Source of the DNA: Flavobacterium sp.
Lineage (GTDB): Bacteria > Bacteroidota > Bacteroidia > Flavobacteriales > Flavobacteriaceae
NCBI GenBank assembly: GCA_017983975.1
Contig: JAGOAL010000019.1
Span: 1-36,517, forward strand
Direction of reading: 5' to 3'
DNA length: 36,517 nucleotides
Made by a program: the position numbers and the translations under genes. Positions within the stretch are counted from its first letter, which is position 1; each line of letters opens with the position of its first letter. Of the stretch, positions 7,155 to 15,563 are shown one piece after another. The notes below the pieces were generated by a model. The model was not told where the DNA came from. It did not search any database and saw only the letters and a program-made list of their open reading frames with translations.

Positions 7155-8072
7155 TTACTTCTTTTTTACTGGATTATTGAATTGAATATTCATAATTACA
7201 ATTGCTAAAATAATCAAAAGGATTCCAATCCATTGAATCAATTGTAGTTCTTCATTGAGCAAGAAATAAGCCATTAATACCGAAACAGGCAATTCTAATG
7301 AGGAAACAATGCTTCCTAACCCAATTCCAGTTAGCGGAAAACCTGCATTAAGCAACATTGGCGGAATAATCGTTCCAAAAAGCGCTAATACAATTCCCCA
7401 TTTGGTGAAAATTTCAAAATTAAATTCGGTCGTTTGAGTGTAAAGTCCAAAACCAAAAACAATAATAGCACCACCTAAGAGCATAAAAAGGCTTCGTTGC
7501 GCAGATGAAATTCCCAGTGCCACTTTATTAGCGGTAAACATTGTGGTTGTAAAGGAAGCAGCGGCTAATAATCCCCAAAATAGTCCTTTTGTCCAATCGA
7601 TAGTTGTATCGTTGAAATTGATTTTAAAGATATTGATGGCAAAGGCAGTTCCAATGATTACTACCAAAACGGCTAGTGTCTTTTGTAACGAAGGTGCTTT
7701 TTTATCTAAAAACCATTCGAGTAAAACACCCATCCAAACAGTTTGCATAAGCAAAACAATTCCAATAGATACCGGAATATATTTTACAGCTAAATAATAG
7801 AAAACACTCGTCATTCCCATGGAAGTTCCGGCGATCATTAAGTGCAAAATATTTTTTGAATTGGCTTTTGTGGCGCTGTTCTTGTTTTTGATTCTTTGAA
7901 ATAAATTGATGAATAAAACGCCAATTATTCCATAAATGAATTGCGAAGAAGTAACTTCTGCTGTGGTAAAGCCCTCTTTATAAGCTAGTTTTACAAATGT
8001 GGCTAACATTCCATAACTTGTAGCGCCAAGAGCAACTAAAACTACACCTTTAATACTGTTTTTTACAGACAT
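7155..8072 (-). CDS. EamA-family (drug/metabolite transporter) permease
   Basis: A 305-residue inner-membrane protein with about ten hydrophobic segments arranged as two EamA repeats, each ending in a characteristic LxxxPVSVxxAYxxLxExL-like helix pair (here SSLELPVSVLMAYFLLNEEL in the second repeat). It probably exports a small metabolite; the substrate cannot be read from sequence. The start at 8072 (MSVKNSIKG) is chosen because the alternative ATG at 8093 lies inside a TATATTTG promoter box. It is the first gene of a likely two-gene unit with the AlkB-like dioxygenase. Confidence 0.88.
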   Translation of the reverse strand: MSVKNSIKGVVLVALGATSYGMLATFVKLAYKEGFTTAEVTSSQFIYGIIGVLFINLFQRIKNKNSATKANSKNILHLMIAGTSMGMTSVFYYLAVKYIPVSIGIVLLMQTVWMGVLLEWFLDKKAPSLQKTLAVLVVIIGTAFAINIFKINFNDTTIDWTKGLFWGLLAAASFTTTMFTANKVALGISSAQRSLFMLLGGAIIVFGFGLYTQTTEFNFEIFTKWGIVLALFGTIIPPMLLNAGFPLTGIGLGSIVSSLELPVSVLMAYFLLNEELQLIQWIGILLIILAIVIMNIQFNNPVKKK

Positions 8073-8090
8073 ATAATAATATTGGGAGAG

Positions 8091-8098
8091 CAAATATA
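8091..8098 (-). promoter_or_regulatory. -7 promoter box of the EamA gene
   Basis: TATATTTG read on the minus strand matches TAnnTTTG. The expected start of transcription, some 6-8 nt downstream, leaves a leader of about 10-13 nt to the ATG at 8072. No TTG is clear at -33. Confidence 0.5.
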
Positions 8099-8209
8099 GC
8101 TGTTATTGCTAAATAGTAAGCTACTAACTTCAGCTCTAATTGTATTTAAATTCAGTTATGTTGTAACAAAAAGTAAAATTTGTCAACTAACAACTATTAA
8201 ATTCTTACC

Positions 8210-10309
8210 ATGAAATATTTTTTGACTTTTACAGTAGTACTTCTTTCTCAATTGATTATTGCCCAAAACGAAACTTCAAAAGACACAATTAAAACCGCTG
8301 AATTAAAAGAGGTCGTAGTAGGATCAAAAAAGAAAAGTATTGACCAAAGAGCTGATCGCACCATTTTTGATTTTTCGGAACAAAGTCATTTAAATTCGGG
8401 CTCTTTAATGGAAGGATTGAAAAAGTTACCCGGGTTAATTGTGTCAGATGTGGCAGGAATGATGTATCAAGGCAAGCAACTGGAAGTATTTATGGATACT
8501 AGACCTTTGAACATTTATTCTAATGAACTAACTTCTTATTTAGAGAGTTTACCTGCAAATTCAATTGAAAAAGTAGAGATTATTACCCAGCCTGGAGCCG
8601 AATTTCCGGCTACGTCTGGAGGAGCAATCATTAATATTATAACGTCAAAAAATGCTAAAAAATACCTATCTGCCACTTATTCAAATGGGTATAGTTATAC
8701 AAAATATGACCAATCGCGTCATCGATTAAATAATAGTTTGTTGTTAAATTCTAAGAATAAATGGTTTGGATGGCAAATACAAGCGGGTCAAAATTATAAT
8801 GAAGGATACCAACGAACTAATTTTAGGAATGAAAATGTAGTGTTGTCAAAAAATGTTTCCGATCGAATTAATCGTTTTTATTTCTTCAAAACAGGTTTAA
8901 AATTTGATTTTAAAAAAGACCGACTTTTAGTCAATTATGATTTTTCTACTTCAAATAATAATGCTTTAGTTGATGCAAGCGGAGTAGGTTTTCAATCGAG
9001 TGATAAAAGCAATAATGAACTGGATCGAAACGATGTAGCTATTAATTATCAAAAGCGTTTTACAGATAAGTCAAAAAAGTTAGATTTTAGATTTAATGCT
9101 AATTCCGTTAAGAATGATTTTGAATTGATGAATAGAACTTCAGGAAATTCTGTTTTAGATAACGGATTTAACCAATTATTTTATCAGTTTAAAACCGATT
9201 ATTCGCAAGACCTTTCAGTTTTAGATAAGACAAAATTTTCATCGGGTATTTTAGCTGATAAATTAGAATTTGAAGCATTAAATTTAGGAGTAACAAATCT
9301 AGATTACCAACGAACTACTTTGTCTGCATATTCCGAATTTCAAACTTCTTACAACAAATTTGATTTCATTATGGGTGGAAGATTAGAATCGTATTCAATT
9401 ACAGGAAATACCGATTCAGCTAAATTAATTCCTTTTAAACAAACTCGTTTTTTTCCAAATGCTACGCTTCAATATAATATAATTCCGCAAGTTTTTGTAA
9501 ATGCGAATTACAACAAAAAGATAAGTTTGCCGAATACATCTGCGCTAAATCCGAATAATACCAGTTATCAAAATCCGAATGTGTCCATTTTTGGAAACCC
9601 AAACTTAGAACCAACTATTTTTGATAATTATGAAGTTAAAATTAGTGCCTTTGAGTACTTTTTTGTGAGTTATTCAAGAAGTGATGCCAATAATCAGGTA
9701 ATGAACAGAATAATAGCAGATGGAAGTGGCGCTGCAAGTATTTCAGAAAATATTCCGCAAATAACGATTCATAATTTTAATTTTGGTTTACCCATTCCTT
9801 ATATGTTGTTTACCAAAGGTTTAAAAGAAACGTTGAAATTTGATTTTAATCCCGATGAGATTAACTTCTTATATCTGTATGTAGGACATCAAAAACACAT
9901 TTTACCAGATGTTGAAAGCAAAGGATTGTGGTTTTTTAATGCCATGTCGCAAATTGTTTTGCCAAGTAAAATTAAATTTACAGCAAATTATAATACGTCG
10001 TCTACCGGCGGAAATTATTACTATTTTGAAAACAGAGTGCCTTTTAGCCATCAGTTTGATGTTACTTTTGCTAAGAAATTTTTAGATAATAATTTATCGG
10101 TTTCTTTATATTGTAACGATATTTTTAATACTAATGAACAAGGATTTAACGCGTTAGGAACCAATTTAATTTATGAAAGTAAAAATGATTCTAGACGTAT
10201 TGGTTTATCGTTAAATTATAAAATTCCTACGAAAAATAAATTAGCTAAAGAAGAAGGAATAATATTGAATAATGACAAAAAAGACGATCAGCCAGCCATC
10301 GGAAATTAG
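8210..10309 (+). CDS. TonB-dependent receptor-like outer-membrane beta-barrel protein (PF14905 type)
   Basis: A 699-residue outer-membrane protein. A signal peptide (MKYFLTFTVVLLSQLIIAQ) is followed by a TonB-dependent plug domain at about residues 28-145 (LKEVVVGSKKK..., IEKVEIITQPGAEFPATSGGAIINI) and a long barrel rich in alternating aromatic strands, of the outer-membrane beta-barrel family PF14905. It lacks the N-terminal carboxypeptidase-regulatory-like domain seen in the receptor at 15.6-18.0 kb. It has no SusD partner, so it is not a classic glycan-uptake pair; the ligand is unknown. The C-terminus has a short charged tail after the last predicted strand. It is transcribed divergently from the EamA gene. 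Confidence 0.87.
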   Translation: MKYFLTFTVVLLSQLIIAQNETSKDTIKTAELKEVVVGSKKKSIDQRADRTIFDFSEQSHLNSGSLMEGLKKLPGLIVSDVAGMMYQGKQLEVFMDTRPLNIYSNELTSYLESLPANSIEKVEIITQPGAEFPATSGGAIINIITSKNAKKYLSATYSNGYSYTKYDQSRHRLNNSLLLNSKNKWFGWQIQAGQNYNEGYQRTNFRNENVVLSKNVSDRINRFYFFKTGLKFDFKKDRLLVNYDFSTSNNNALVDASGVGFQSSDKSNNELDRNDVAINYQKRFTDKSKKLDFRFNANSVKNDFELMNRTSGNSVLDNGFNQLFYQFKTDYSQDLSVLDKTKFSSGILADKLEFEALNLGVTNLDYQRTTLSAYSEFQTSYNKFDFIMGGRLESYSITGNTDSAKLIPFKQTRFFPNATLQYNIIPQVFVNANYNKKISLPNTSALNPNNTSYQNPNVSIFGNPNLEPTIFDNYEVKISAFEYFFVSYSRSDANNQVMNRIIADGSGAASISENIPQITIHNFNFGLPIPYMLFTKGLKETLKFDFNPDEINFLYLYVGHQKHILPDVESKGLWFFNAMSQIVLPSKIKFTANYNTSSTGGNYYYFENRVPFSHQFDVTFAKKFLDNNLSVSLYCNDIFNTNEQGFNALGTNLIYESKNDSRRIGLSLNYKIPTKNKLAKEEGIILNNDKKDDQPAIGN

Positions 10310-10314
10310 TATAA

Positions 10315-10713
10315 TTATTTAATATGTTCGCTCAAATCTTTTAAATGAACACGAAGTGCAATAACTGAAATACTAATTTCCCAAAAAGAAATTCCTAATG
10401 AAATAAGCAAACAAAGTAAGCTTGCGCCAAAAATATAAATTCCAATGGTTTCTTGTCCAATATAGAGCAAAAGCATGGCAAAAACCGAAAGAAACAAGCA
10501 CATAACTCCAAAAAGCTGCATATAACGAATGAGCGTTAAGCGCAGGTTCAAATTTTTGATTTCTAATAAAATACTTTTGTTATGATTGTCTTCGTAACTC
10601 TTTTTCAAACTTCTAATAATTTGTGCAATGGTCAAAAATCGATTAGTGTAAGCCAATAAAATTAATGAAGTGGCCGAAAAAAGTAGTGTAGGTGTTTCTA
10701 TTGAAAGTGTCAT
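10315..10713 (-). CDS. DUF2721-family membrane protein
   Basis: A 132-residue inner-membrane protein with three hydrophobic segments (about residues 8-28, 63-85 and 92-118) and a charged cytoplasmic loop between the first two (RSLKKSYEDNHNKSILLEIKNLNLR). The size and layout match the DUF2721 family of small membrane proteins, which has no known function. It ends 5 nt from the stop of the convergent TonB receptor gene. It lies downstream of htpG on the same strand but behind the htpG terminator, so it probably has its own promoter in the 10714-10760 gap. Confidence 0.82.
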   Translation of the reverse strand: MTLSIETPTLLFSATSLILLAYTNRFLTIAQIIRSLKKSYEDNHNKSILLEIKNLNLRLTLIRYMQLFGVMCLFLSVFAMLLLYIGQETIGIYIFGASLLCLLISLGISFWEISISVIALRVHLKDLSEHIK

Positions 10714-10761
10714 GTTAATTTATTTTGTGGTTCAAATTTACAAAATATTAAGTTGGATAAT

Positions 10762-10798
10762 AAAAAAAATCCTGACAGGTTTCAAGCCTATCAGGATT
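10762..10798 (-). terminator. htpG terminator
   Basis: On the minus strand, AATCCTGATAGG and CCTGTCAGGATT pair over 12 bases (one U-G) with a 7-nt loop, followed by a run of T. It sits 38 nt after the htpG stop. Confidence 0.85.
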
Positions 10799-10835
10799 AA
10801 ATTATTTTCTGAATAAAGTTCAGAAAAACTTTGAA

Positions 10836-12722
10836 TTATTTCAACGTTTCAAAACTACGTTTTACAAAAGCCGTTAATTCTTCACCTTTTAATAAGCCTT
10901 GCGAAATTTTTGCTAAATCTAGCGCTTGTTTTACTAACAATTCTTGTGCTGATTTATCTTCGGTTTGTAAAATGGTAGTGGCTAAAGTAGAGTTTGAATT
11001 TACGACCAAATTATACATGTCTGGGAAGTTGCCCATGCCAAACATGCCACCGCCGCCAGAAGCGCTCATTTCTTTCATTCTCCGCATAAATTCGGGTTGT
11101 GTAATCATAAAAGGCGCAGCGTTGCTGTCCATTGGTTCTAACTGAACGGTATAATTTGCTTTTGGTACAATTGCCTCTAAAACCGCTTTTAAGTTCGTTT
11201 GTTCGTCTTCGCTTAATTTCGAAATTTGAACTTCCTCTTTTTCAATTAATTTATCAATATGATCGGCATCAACTCGAGCAAAAGTTAGGTTCTCATTATC
11301 AGCTTCTAATTTTTGAATTAAATGCGAAACAATTGGCGAATCTAGCAATAAGACTTGATATCCTTTTGCCTTTGCAATATCTATATAACTGTGTTGTGTT
11401 TCTTTATTTGACGCATACAATACAACTAGTTTTCCGTTTTTATCAGTTTGATTTAGAGCAAGTGTTTCTTTTAGTTCAGCTAAAGTGTAGTATTTTTCTT
11501 CAGTCGTTGGATACACTACAAAATCACCTGCTTTTTCATAAAATTTTGGTTCGGAAAGCATTCCATATTCCAAAACAATTTTAATATCGTTCCATTTTTG
11601 TTCAAAATCTTCCCGATTTTCATTGAATAACGATTTTAATTTATCGGCAACTTTTCGGGTAATGTAATTTGAAATTTTCTTCACATTTCCATCGGCTTGC
11701 AAATAAGAACGCGATACATTCAACGGAATATCTGGCGAATCAATTACCCCTTTTAGCATGCCTAAAAATTCGGGTACAATTCCTTCTACATTATCAGTTA
11801 CATACACCTGATTTTGATACAATTGAATTTTATCTTTTTGCAATTGTAAATCGGCAGACATTTTAGGAAAATATAAAATTCCGGTCAAGTTAAACGGATA
11901 ATCTACATTCAAATGAATATTAAAAAGTGGTTCTTCAAATTGCATTGGGTACAATTCGTGATAGAATTTTTTATATTCTTCATCGGTTAAATCCACTGGT
12001 TGTTTTGTCCATGCCGGATTTGGATTATTGATGATGTTGTCAACTTCTTTATATTCTGTTTTGTAATCTTCCGGAGCGTCTTCTGGTTTTGGAAGTGCTT
12101 CTTGTTTCGTGCCAAATTTAATTGGAATAGGCATGAATTTGTTATACTTTGTTAATAATTCACGAATCTTAGACTCTTCTAAAAATTCTAATGAATCTTC
12201 CGCAATGTGCAAAATTACTTCCGAACCTCTATCTGTTTTATCGTGAGGAACTAATGAAAATTCTGGACTTCCATCACACGTCCAATGCGCTGCTGGTTCA
12301 TCTTTGTATGATTTTGTGATGATTTCTACTTTTGAAGCCACCATAAATGCAGAGTAGAATCCAAGTCCAAAATGACCAATAACACCTGAATCTTTGGCAG
12401 AATCTTTATATTTCTCTAAAAATTCTTCCGCACCCGAAAATGCAATTTGATTGATGTATTTTTCAACCTCGTCTGCCGTCATTCCAAGACCTTGATCAAT
12501 GATGTGTAGTTTTTTGTTTTCTTTATCAATTTTAACTTCGATTATTGGATTGCCATACTCAACTTTAGCTTCACCAATACTAGTTAAATGTTTTAATTTT
12601 AAAGTAGCGTCGGTTGCATTTGATACTAATTCACGAAGGAAAATTTCGTGGTCGCTATACAAGAATTTTTTAATTAAGGGAAAGATGTTTTCTACAGAAA
12701 CGTTAATTTTTCCTGATGCCAT
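10836..12722 (-). CDS. htpG: Molecular chaperone HtpG (Hsp90)
   Basis: Cytosolic ATP-dependent Hsp90 chaperone, 628 residues, normal for bacterial HtpG. The N-terminal GHKL ATPase domain shows FLRELVSNATDA, the metal/ATP loop DQGLGMT and the lid motif GHFGLGFYSAFMV. The middle domain contains the catalytic-loop arginine region LNVSRSYLQ. The C-terminal dimerisation part ends in VKRSFETLK, and a Gly/Met-rich loop (SASGGGGMFGMG) lies at about residues 560-571. A hairpin terminator follows. I see no CIRCE or other heat-shock operator upstream in the 114-nt gap shared with the divergent ABC gene. Confidence 0.97.
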   Translation of the reverse strand: MASGKINVSVENIFPLIKKFLYSDHEIFLRELVSNATDATLKLKHLTSIGEAKVEYGNPIIEVKIDKENKKLHIIDQGLGMTADEVEKYINQIAFSGAEEFLEKYKDSAKDSGVIGHFGLGFYSAFMVASKVEIITKSYKDEPAAHWTCDGSPEFSLVPHDKTDRGSEVILHIAEDSLEFLEESKIRELLTKYNKFMPIPIKFGTKQEALPKPEDAPEDYKTEYKEVDNIINNPNPAWTKQPVDLTDEEYKKFYHELYPMQFEEPLFNIHLNVDYPFNLTGILYFPKMSADLQLQKDKIQLYQNQVYVTDNVEGIVPEFLGMLKGVIDSPDIPLNVSRSYLQADGNVKKISNYITRKVADKLKSLFNENREDFEQKWNDIKIVLEYGMLSEPKFYEKAGDFVVYPTTEEKYYTLAELKETLALNQTDKNGKLVVLYASNKETQHSYIDIAKAKGYQVLLLDSPIVSHLIQKLEADNENLTFARVDADHIDKLIEKEEVQISKLSEDEQTNLKAVLEAIVPKANYTVQLEPMDSNAAPFMITQPEFMRRMKEMSASGGGGMFGMGNFPDMYNLVVNSNSTLATTILQTEDKSAQELLVKQALDLAKISQGLLKGEELTAFVKRSFETLK

Positions 12723-12797
12723 TTTTTAAAATTTTAGTTAAACAATTTGATGATGTATTTACTTCAAAAGGAATACCAATTTTCATTTGGTGACAAA

Positions 12798-12824
12798 TTG
12801 ACATAATTTTTAATTATATCTTTG
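12798..12824 (+). promoter_or_regulatory. Promoter of the ABC ATPase gene
   Basis: TTG (within TTGACA) at 12798-12800 and TATCTTTG at 12817-12824 are 16 nt apart, a good match to the Bacteroidota promoter. Transcription would start near 12831, only a few bases before the ATG at 12837, so the message is nearly leaderless. Confidence 0.7.
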
Positions 12825-12836
12825 TAAAAAAAATAA

Positions 12837-13766
12837 ATGCTTAAAGCAGAAAACATATCCTTCTCCTATATCAATGAAATAAATATTAATAACGTTTCCT
12901 TTACTGTTCCAAAAGGTGCTAATTTTGCTATTATTGGCGAAAGTGGTTGTGGGAAAAGTACGTTGTTAAAAGCGTTGTATGGTTTATATGATTTAAAGGA
13001 CGGAAATATTTTTTGGAATTCAATTCAAGTTCAAGGCCCAAAATATCATTTGATTCCGGGAATGCCTTTCATGAAATATTTAGCTCAAGATTTTGATTTA
13101 ATGCCATTTATTTCTGTTGCCGAAAACGTAGGAAAGTATTTGTCTAATTTTTTTCCAGAAGAGAAAAAAGCGAGAATTGAAGAGTTGCTTGAAATTGTTG
13201 AAATGACTAATTATGCGAATACCAAAGCAAAGTTTTTAAGTGGCGGACAAATGCAGCGCGTTGCATTAGCAAAAGTTTTAGCCCTTGAACCCGAAGTTTT
13301 ATTGTTAGACGAGCCATTTAGTCATATTGATAATTTTAGAAAAAACAGTCTTCGAAGAAAATTGTTTGCTTATTTAAAACAAAAAAACATAACGTGTATT
13401 GTTGCAACTCATGATAGTACCGATGTGTTATCCTTTGCAGATGAAGTATTAATATTAAAAGATGGAGAAACAATCGCCATTGGTAAACCAAAAGAAATTT
13501 ATAATCAGTTAACTAACAAATATATTGCATCCCTTTTTGGCGATGTGAATGAATTTGTCTTTAAAGGAAAACAATATTTGGTTTATCCACATCGGTTGAA
13601 AATTACTAACAATTCAGATCTAGTCGTTGAAGTGCTTTTTTCTTATTTTAGAGGAAATCAATACCTTATAGAGGCTAAATTTGAAAACCAAACTCTTTTT
13701 TTTGAAAGTGAAAAGGAATTGGAAACAGGAAGTAAGGTTTTTTTAACAATAACTAACGAGAATTAA
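12837..13766 (+). CDS. ABC transporter ATP-binding protein with C-terminal accessory domain
   Basis: A 309-residue cytoplasmic ATPase subunit. Walker A GESGCGKST (34-42), Q-loop Q84, signature LSGGQ (134-138), Walker B LLLDEP (155-160, catalytic E159) and H-loop H192 are all intact. Residues from about 236 form a beta-rich extra domain reminiscent of the TOBE/OB regulatory domain of importer ATPases such as MalK or PotA. No permease or binding-protein gene lies next to it, so its partners must be elsewhere or it works alone. It is transcribed divergently from htpG and followed 58 nt later by fabH with its own promoter box. Confidence 0.87.
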   Translation: MLKAENISFSYINEININNVSFTVPKGANFAIIGESGCGKSTLLKALYGLYDLKDGNIFWNSIQVQGPKYHLIPGMPFMKYLAQDFDLMPFISVAENVGKYLSNFFPEEKKARIEELLEIVEMTNYANTKAKFLSGGQMQRVALAKVLALEPEVLLLDEPFSHIDNFRKNSLRRKLFAYLKQKNITCIVATHDSTDVLSFADEVLILKDGETIAIGKPKEIYNQLTNKYIASLFGDVNEFVFKGKQYLVYPHRLKITNNSDLVVEVLFSYFRGNQYLIEAKFENQTLFFESEKELETGSKVFLTITNEN

Positions 13767-13789
13767 ATAATCCCAATTTAATTATTTCG

Positions 13790-13797
13790 TATTTTTG
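13790..13797 (+). promoter_or_regulatory. -7 promoter box of the fabH gene
   Basis: TATTTTTG matches TAnnTTTG and lies 27 nt before the start codon. The -33 region shows no clear TTG. Confidence 0.45.
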
Positions 13798-13824
13798 TAC
13801 CCTAAAATTTAATTCGATAAAGCT

Positions 13825-14832
13825 ATGTACCACTCAAAAATATCAGGATTAGGATATTATGTTCCCGAAAATATAGTTACTAATGATGACCTATCAAAAA
13901 TTATAGAAACCACTGACGAATGGATTCAAGAGCGCACAGGAATTCAAGAGCGCCGACATGTAATTAGAGGAGAAGATACCACCACTTCAATGGGTGTAAA
14001 AGCTGCTAAAATTGCAATTGAGCGTTCGGGTGTGGCTAAGGAAGATATTGATTTTGTCATTTTTGCTACCTTAAGTCCTGATTATTATTTTCCTGGACCA
14101 GGTGTTTTAGTACAACGCGATTTGGGTTTGAGAACAGTTGGTGCATTAGATGTTCGTAATCAATGTTCGGGATTTGTGTATGCGATTTCAATAGCTGATC
14201 AATACATCAAAACCGGAATGTATAAAAATGTATTAGTAATAGGTTCCGAATTACATTCTACCGGATTGGATATGACCACTCGAGGAAGAGGCGTTTCTGT
14301 AATTTTTGGTGATGGAGCAGGTGCAGCAGTACTTTCAAGAGAGGAAGATTTGACCAAAGGAATTTTATCAACTCACTTGCACTCAGAAGGGCAACACGCT
14401 GAAGAATTAGCGTTAATTGCTCCAGGAATGGGAAAACGTTGGGTAACCGATATTATTGCCGATAATGATCCTAATGATGAAAGTTATTTTCCATATATGA
14501 ACGGTCAGTTTGTGTTTAAAAACGCGGTTGTTCGTTTTAGCGAAGTTATAAATGAAGGGTTACAAGCGAATGATTTGCAAGTTTCCGATATAAATCTTTT
14601 GGTACCACATCAGGCTAATTTGAGAATTTCGCAATTCATCCAACAGAAGTTCCGTTTAACCGATGATCAAGTTTTCAATAATATTCAAAAATATGGAAAT
14701 ACCACCGCAGCATCTATTCCAATTGCGTTAACCGAAGCTTGGGAACAAGGTAAAATTAAATCGGGTGATTTAGTTGTTTTGGCTGCTTTTGGTTCTGGTT
14801 TTACTTGGGGAAGTGTGATTATTAGATGGTAA
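13825..14832 (+). CDS. fabH: 3-oxoacyl-ACP synthase III family protein (FabH-like)
   Basis: Thiolase-fold condensing enzyme, 335 residues, that joins acyl-CoA with malonyl-ACP, most likely to start fatty acid synthesis. The catalytic triad is visible: C114 in RNQCSGF, H262 in PHQANLR and N292 in GNTTAASIP, together with the C-terminal FGSGFTWG loop. No plsX, rpmF or other fatty-acid genes are adjacent, and Flavobacteriaceae usually carry more than one FabH-like protein. This copy could therefore be the housekeeping enzyme or one for a special lipid; the isolated position leaves that open. A membrane protein gene follows after 33 nt. Confidence 0.9.
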   Translation: MYHSKISGLGYYVPENIVTNDDLSKIIETTDEWIQERTGIQERRHVIRGEDTTTSMGVKAAKIAIERSGVAKEDIDFVIFATLSPDYYFPGPGVLVQRDLGLRTVGALDVRNQCSGFVYAISIADQYIKTGMYKNVLVIGSELHSTGLDMTTRGRGVSVIFGDGAGAAVLSREEDLTKGILSTHLHSEGQHAEELALIAPGMGKRWVTDIIADNDPNDESYFPYMNGQFVFKNAVVRFSEVINEGLQANDLQVSDINLLVPHQANLRISQFIQQKFRLTDDQVFNNIQKYGNTTAASIPIALTEAWEQGKIKSGDLVVLAAFGSGFTWGSVIIRW

Positions 14833-14865
14833 TTTTTAGAGAATAGAACAAAGAAAAAAAAATTT

Positions 14866-15444
14866 ATGCAAAAAGTAAGTGCATTTCAACTTTTAACTTT
14901 ATTATCTGTTTTAGGAATGATAGGTTGGAATATTACAGACAATTTTGGAGGAATGATAATTCATCTATTTCAATATTGGTATATAATTATTCCAATATTA
15001 TTATTGTATGTTTTTACACTATTTATAACTTTAAATAAAATTGCAAAAAACGGAATTAAATCAAATAAAATAATCGTTGGAGCACATGTTGTTTTTATTT
15101 TGTTCATTTTTTCAAATTATATTTTAGAATCTGAATTGTTTAAATCAAAAAGAAAATATACTGGGACTTTAAAAGATGATCTTGCTCATTACACATTAAT
15201 TTTTAGAGAAAATGGAACATGTGAAAATCACTTAAATGGATTTTTAGGTTATGAAGAAAAATTTAATGGTCAATATTTATTAAAAGGCGATACAATTATC
15301 TTCTTAATAAAACCTTATGATAATGATTTTTTACCTGATACTTTATTACTTGATATAAAACAAAAAGCAATTTTTACGCAGAAGAATAAATTTGGAAAAT
15401 TTATTACTAAAAAAGAATGGTTGAATCATTTTGAGTTAAAATAA
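14866..15444 (+). CDS. Unrecognised membrane protein
   Basis: A 192-residue protein I do not recognise. The N-terminal half has three hydrophobic segments (about residues 8-24, 34-55 and 67-86); the C-terminal half (about 95-192) is soluble and beta-rich, containing YTLIFRENGTCENHLNGF and FNGQYLLKGDTIIFL, a pattern like small lipocalin-like or DUF domains that display an extracytoplasmic barrel. The gene is more AT-rich than its neighbours by eye. It starts 33 nt after fabH and may share its message. A strong terminator follows at 15509-15537. Confidence 0.7.
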   Translation: MQKVSAFQLLTLLSVLGMIGWNITDNFGGMIIHLFQYWYIIIPILLLYVFTLFITLNKIAKNGIKSNKIIVGAHVVFILFIFSNYILESELFKSKRKYTGTLKDDLAHYTLIFRENGTCENHLNGFLGYEEKFNGQYLLKGDTIIFLIKPYDNDFLPDTLLLDIKQKAIFTQKNKFGKFITKKEWLNHFELK

Positions 15445-15508
15445 ACTTATCAAATATAAACTTATAGTTTAAAAGATTAAAAAAATCTACAAAACAGAAA
15501 CAAAAAAA

Positions 15509-15537
15509 GCGTTCTGAAATTTTCAGAACGCTTTTTT
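15509..15537 (+). terminator. Bidirectional terminator
   Basis: The stem GCGTTCTGA/TCAGAACGC is flanked by A-run and T-run, so it can end transcription of the membrane protein gene on the plus strand and of the TonB receptor on the minus strand. Confidence 0.9.
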
Positions 15538-15563
15538 CTTTTGCCTAATGCCTAATAGCTAAA

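Noticed and set aside
10831-11866. Open frames on the plus strand opposite htpG
   Set aside because: They are antisense to a highly conserved Hsp90 gene, have no signal or family pattern, and are explained by the codon bias of htpG.
14866-15444. Recent horizontal transfer of the AT-rich membrane protein gene
   Set aside because: Base composition looks lower in GC by eye, but the gene is short, no mobile element or tRNA is near it and I could not measure the difference.
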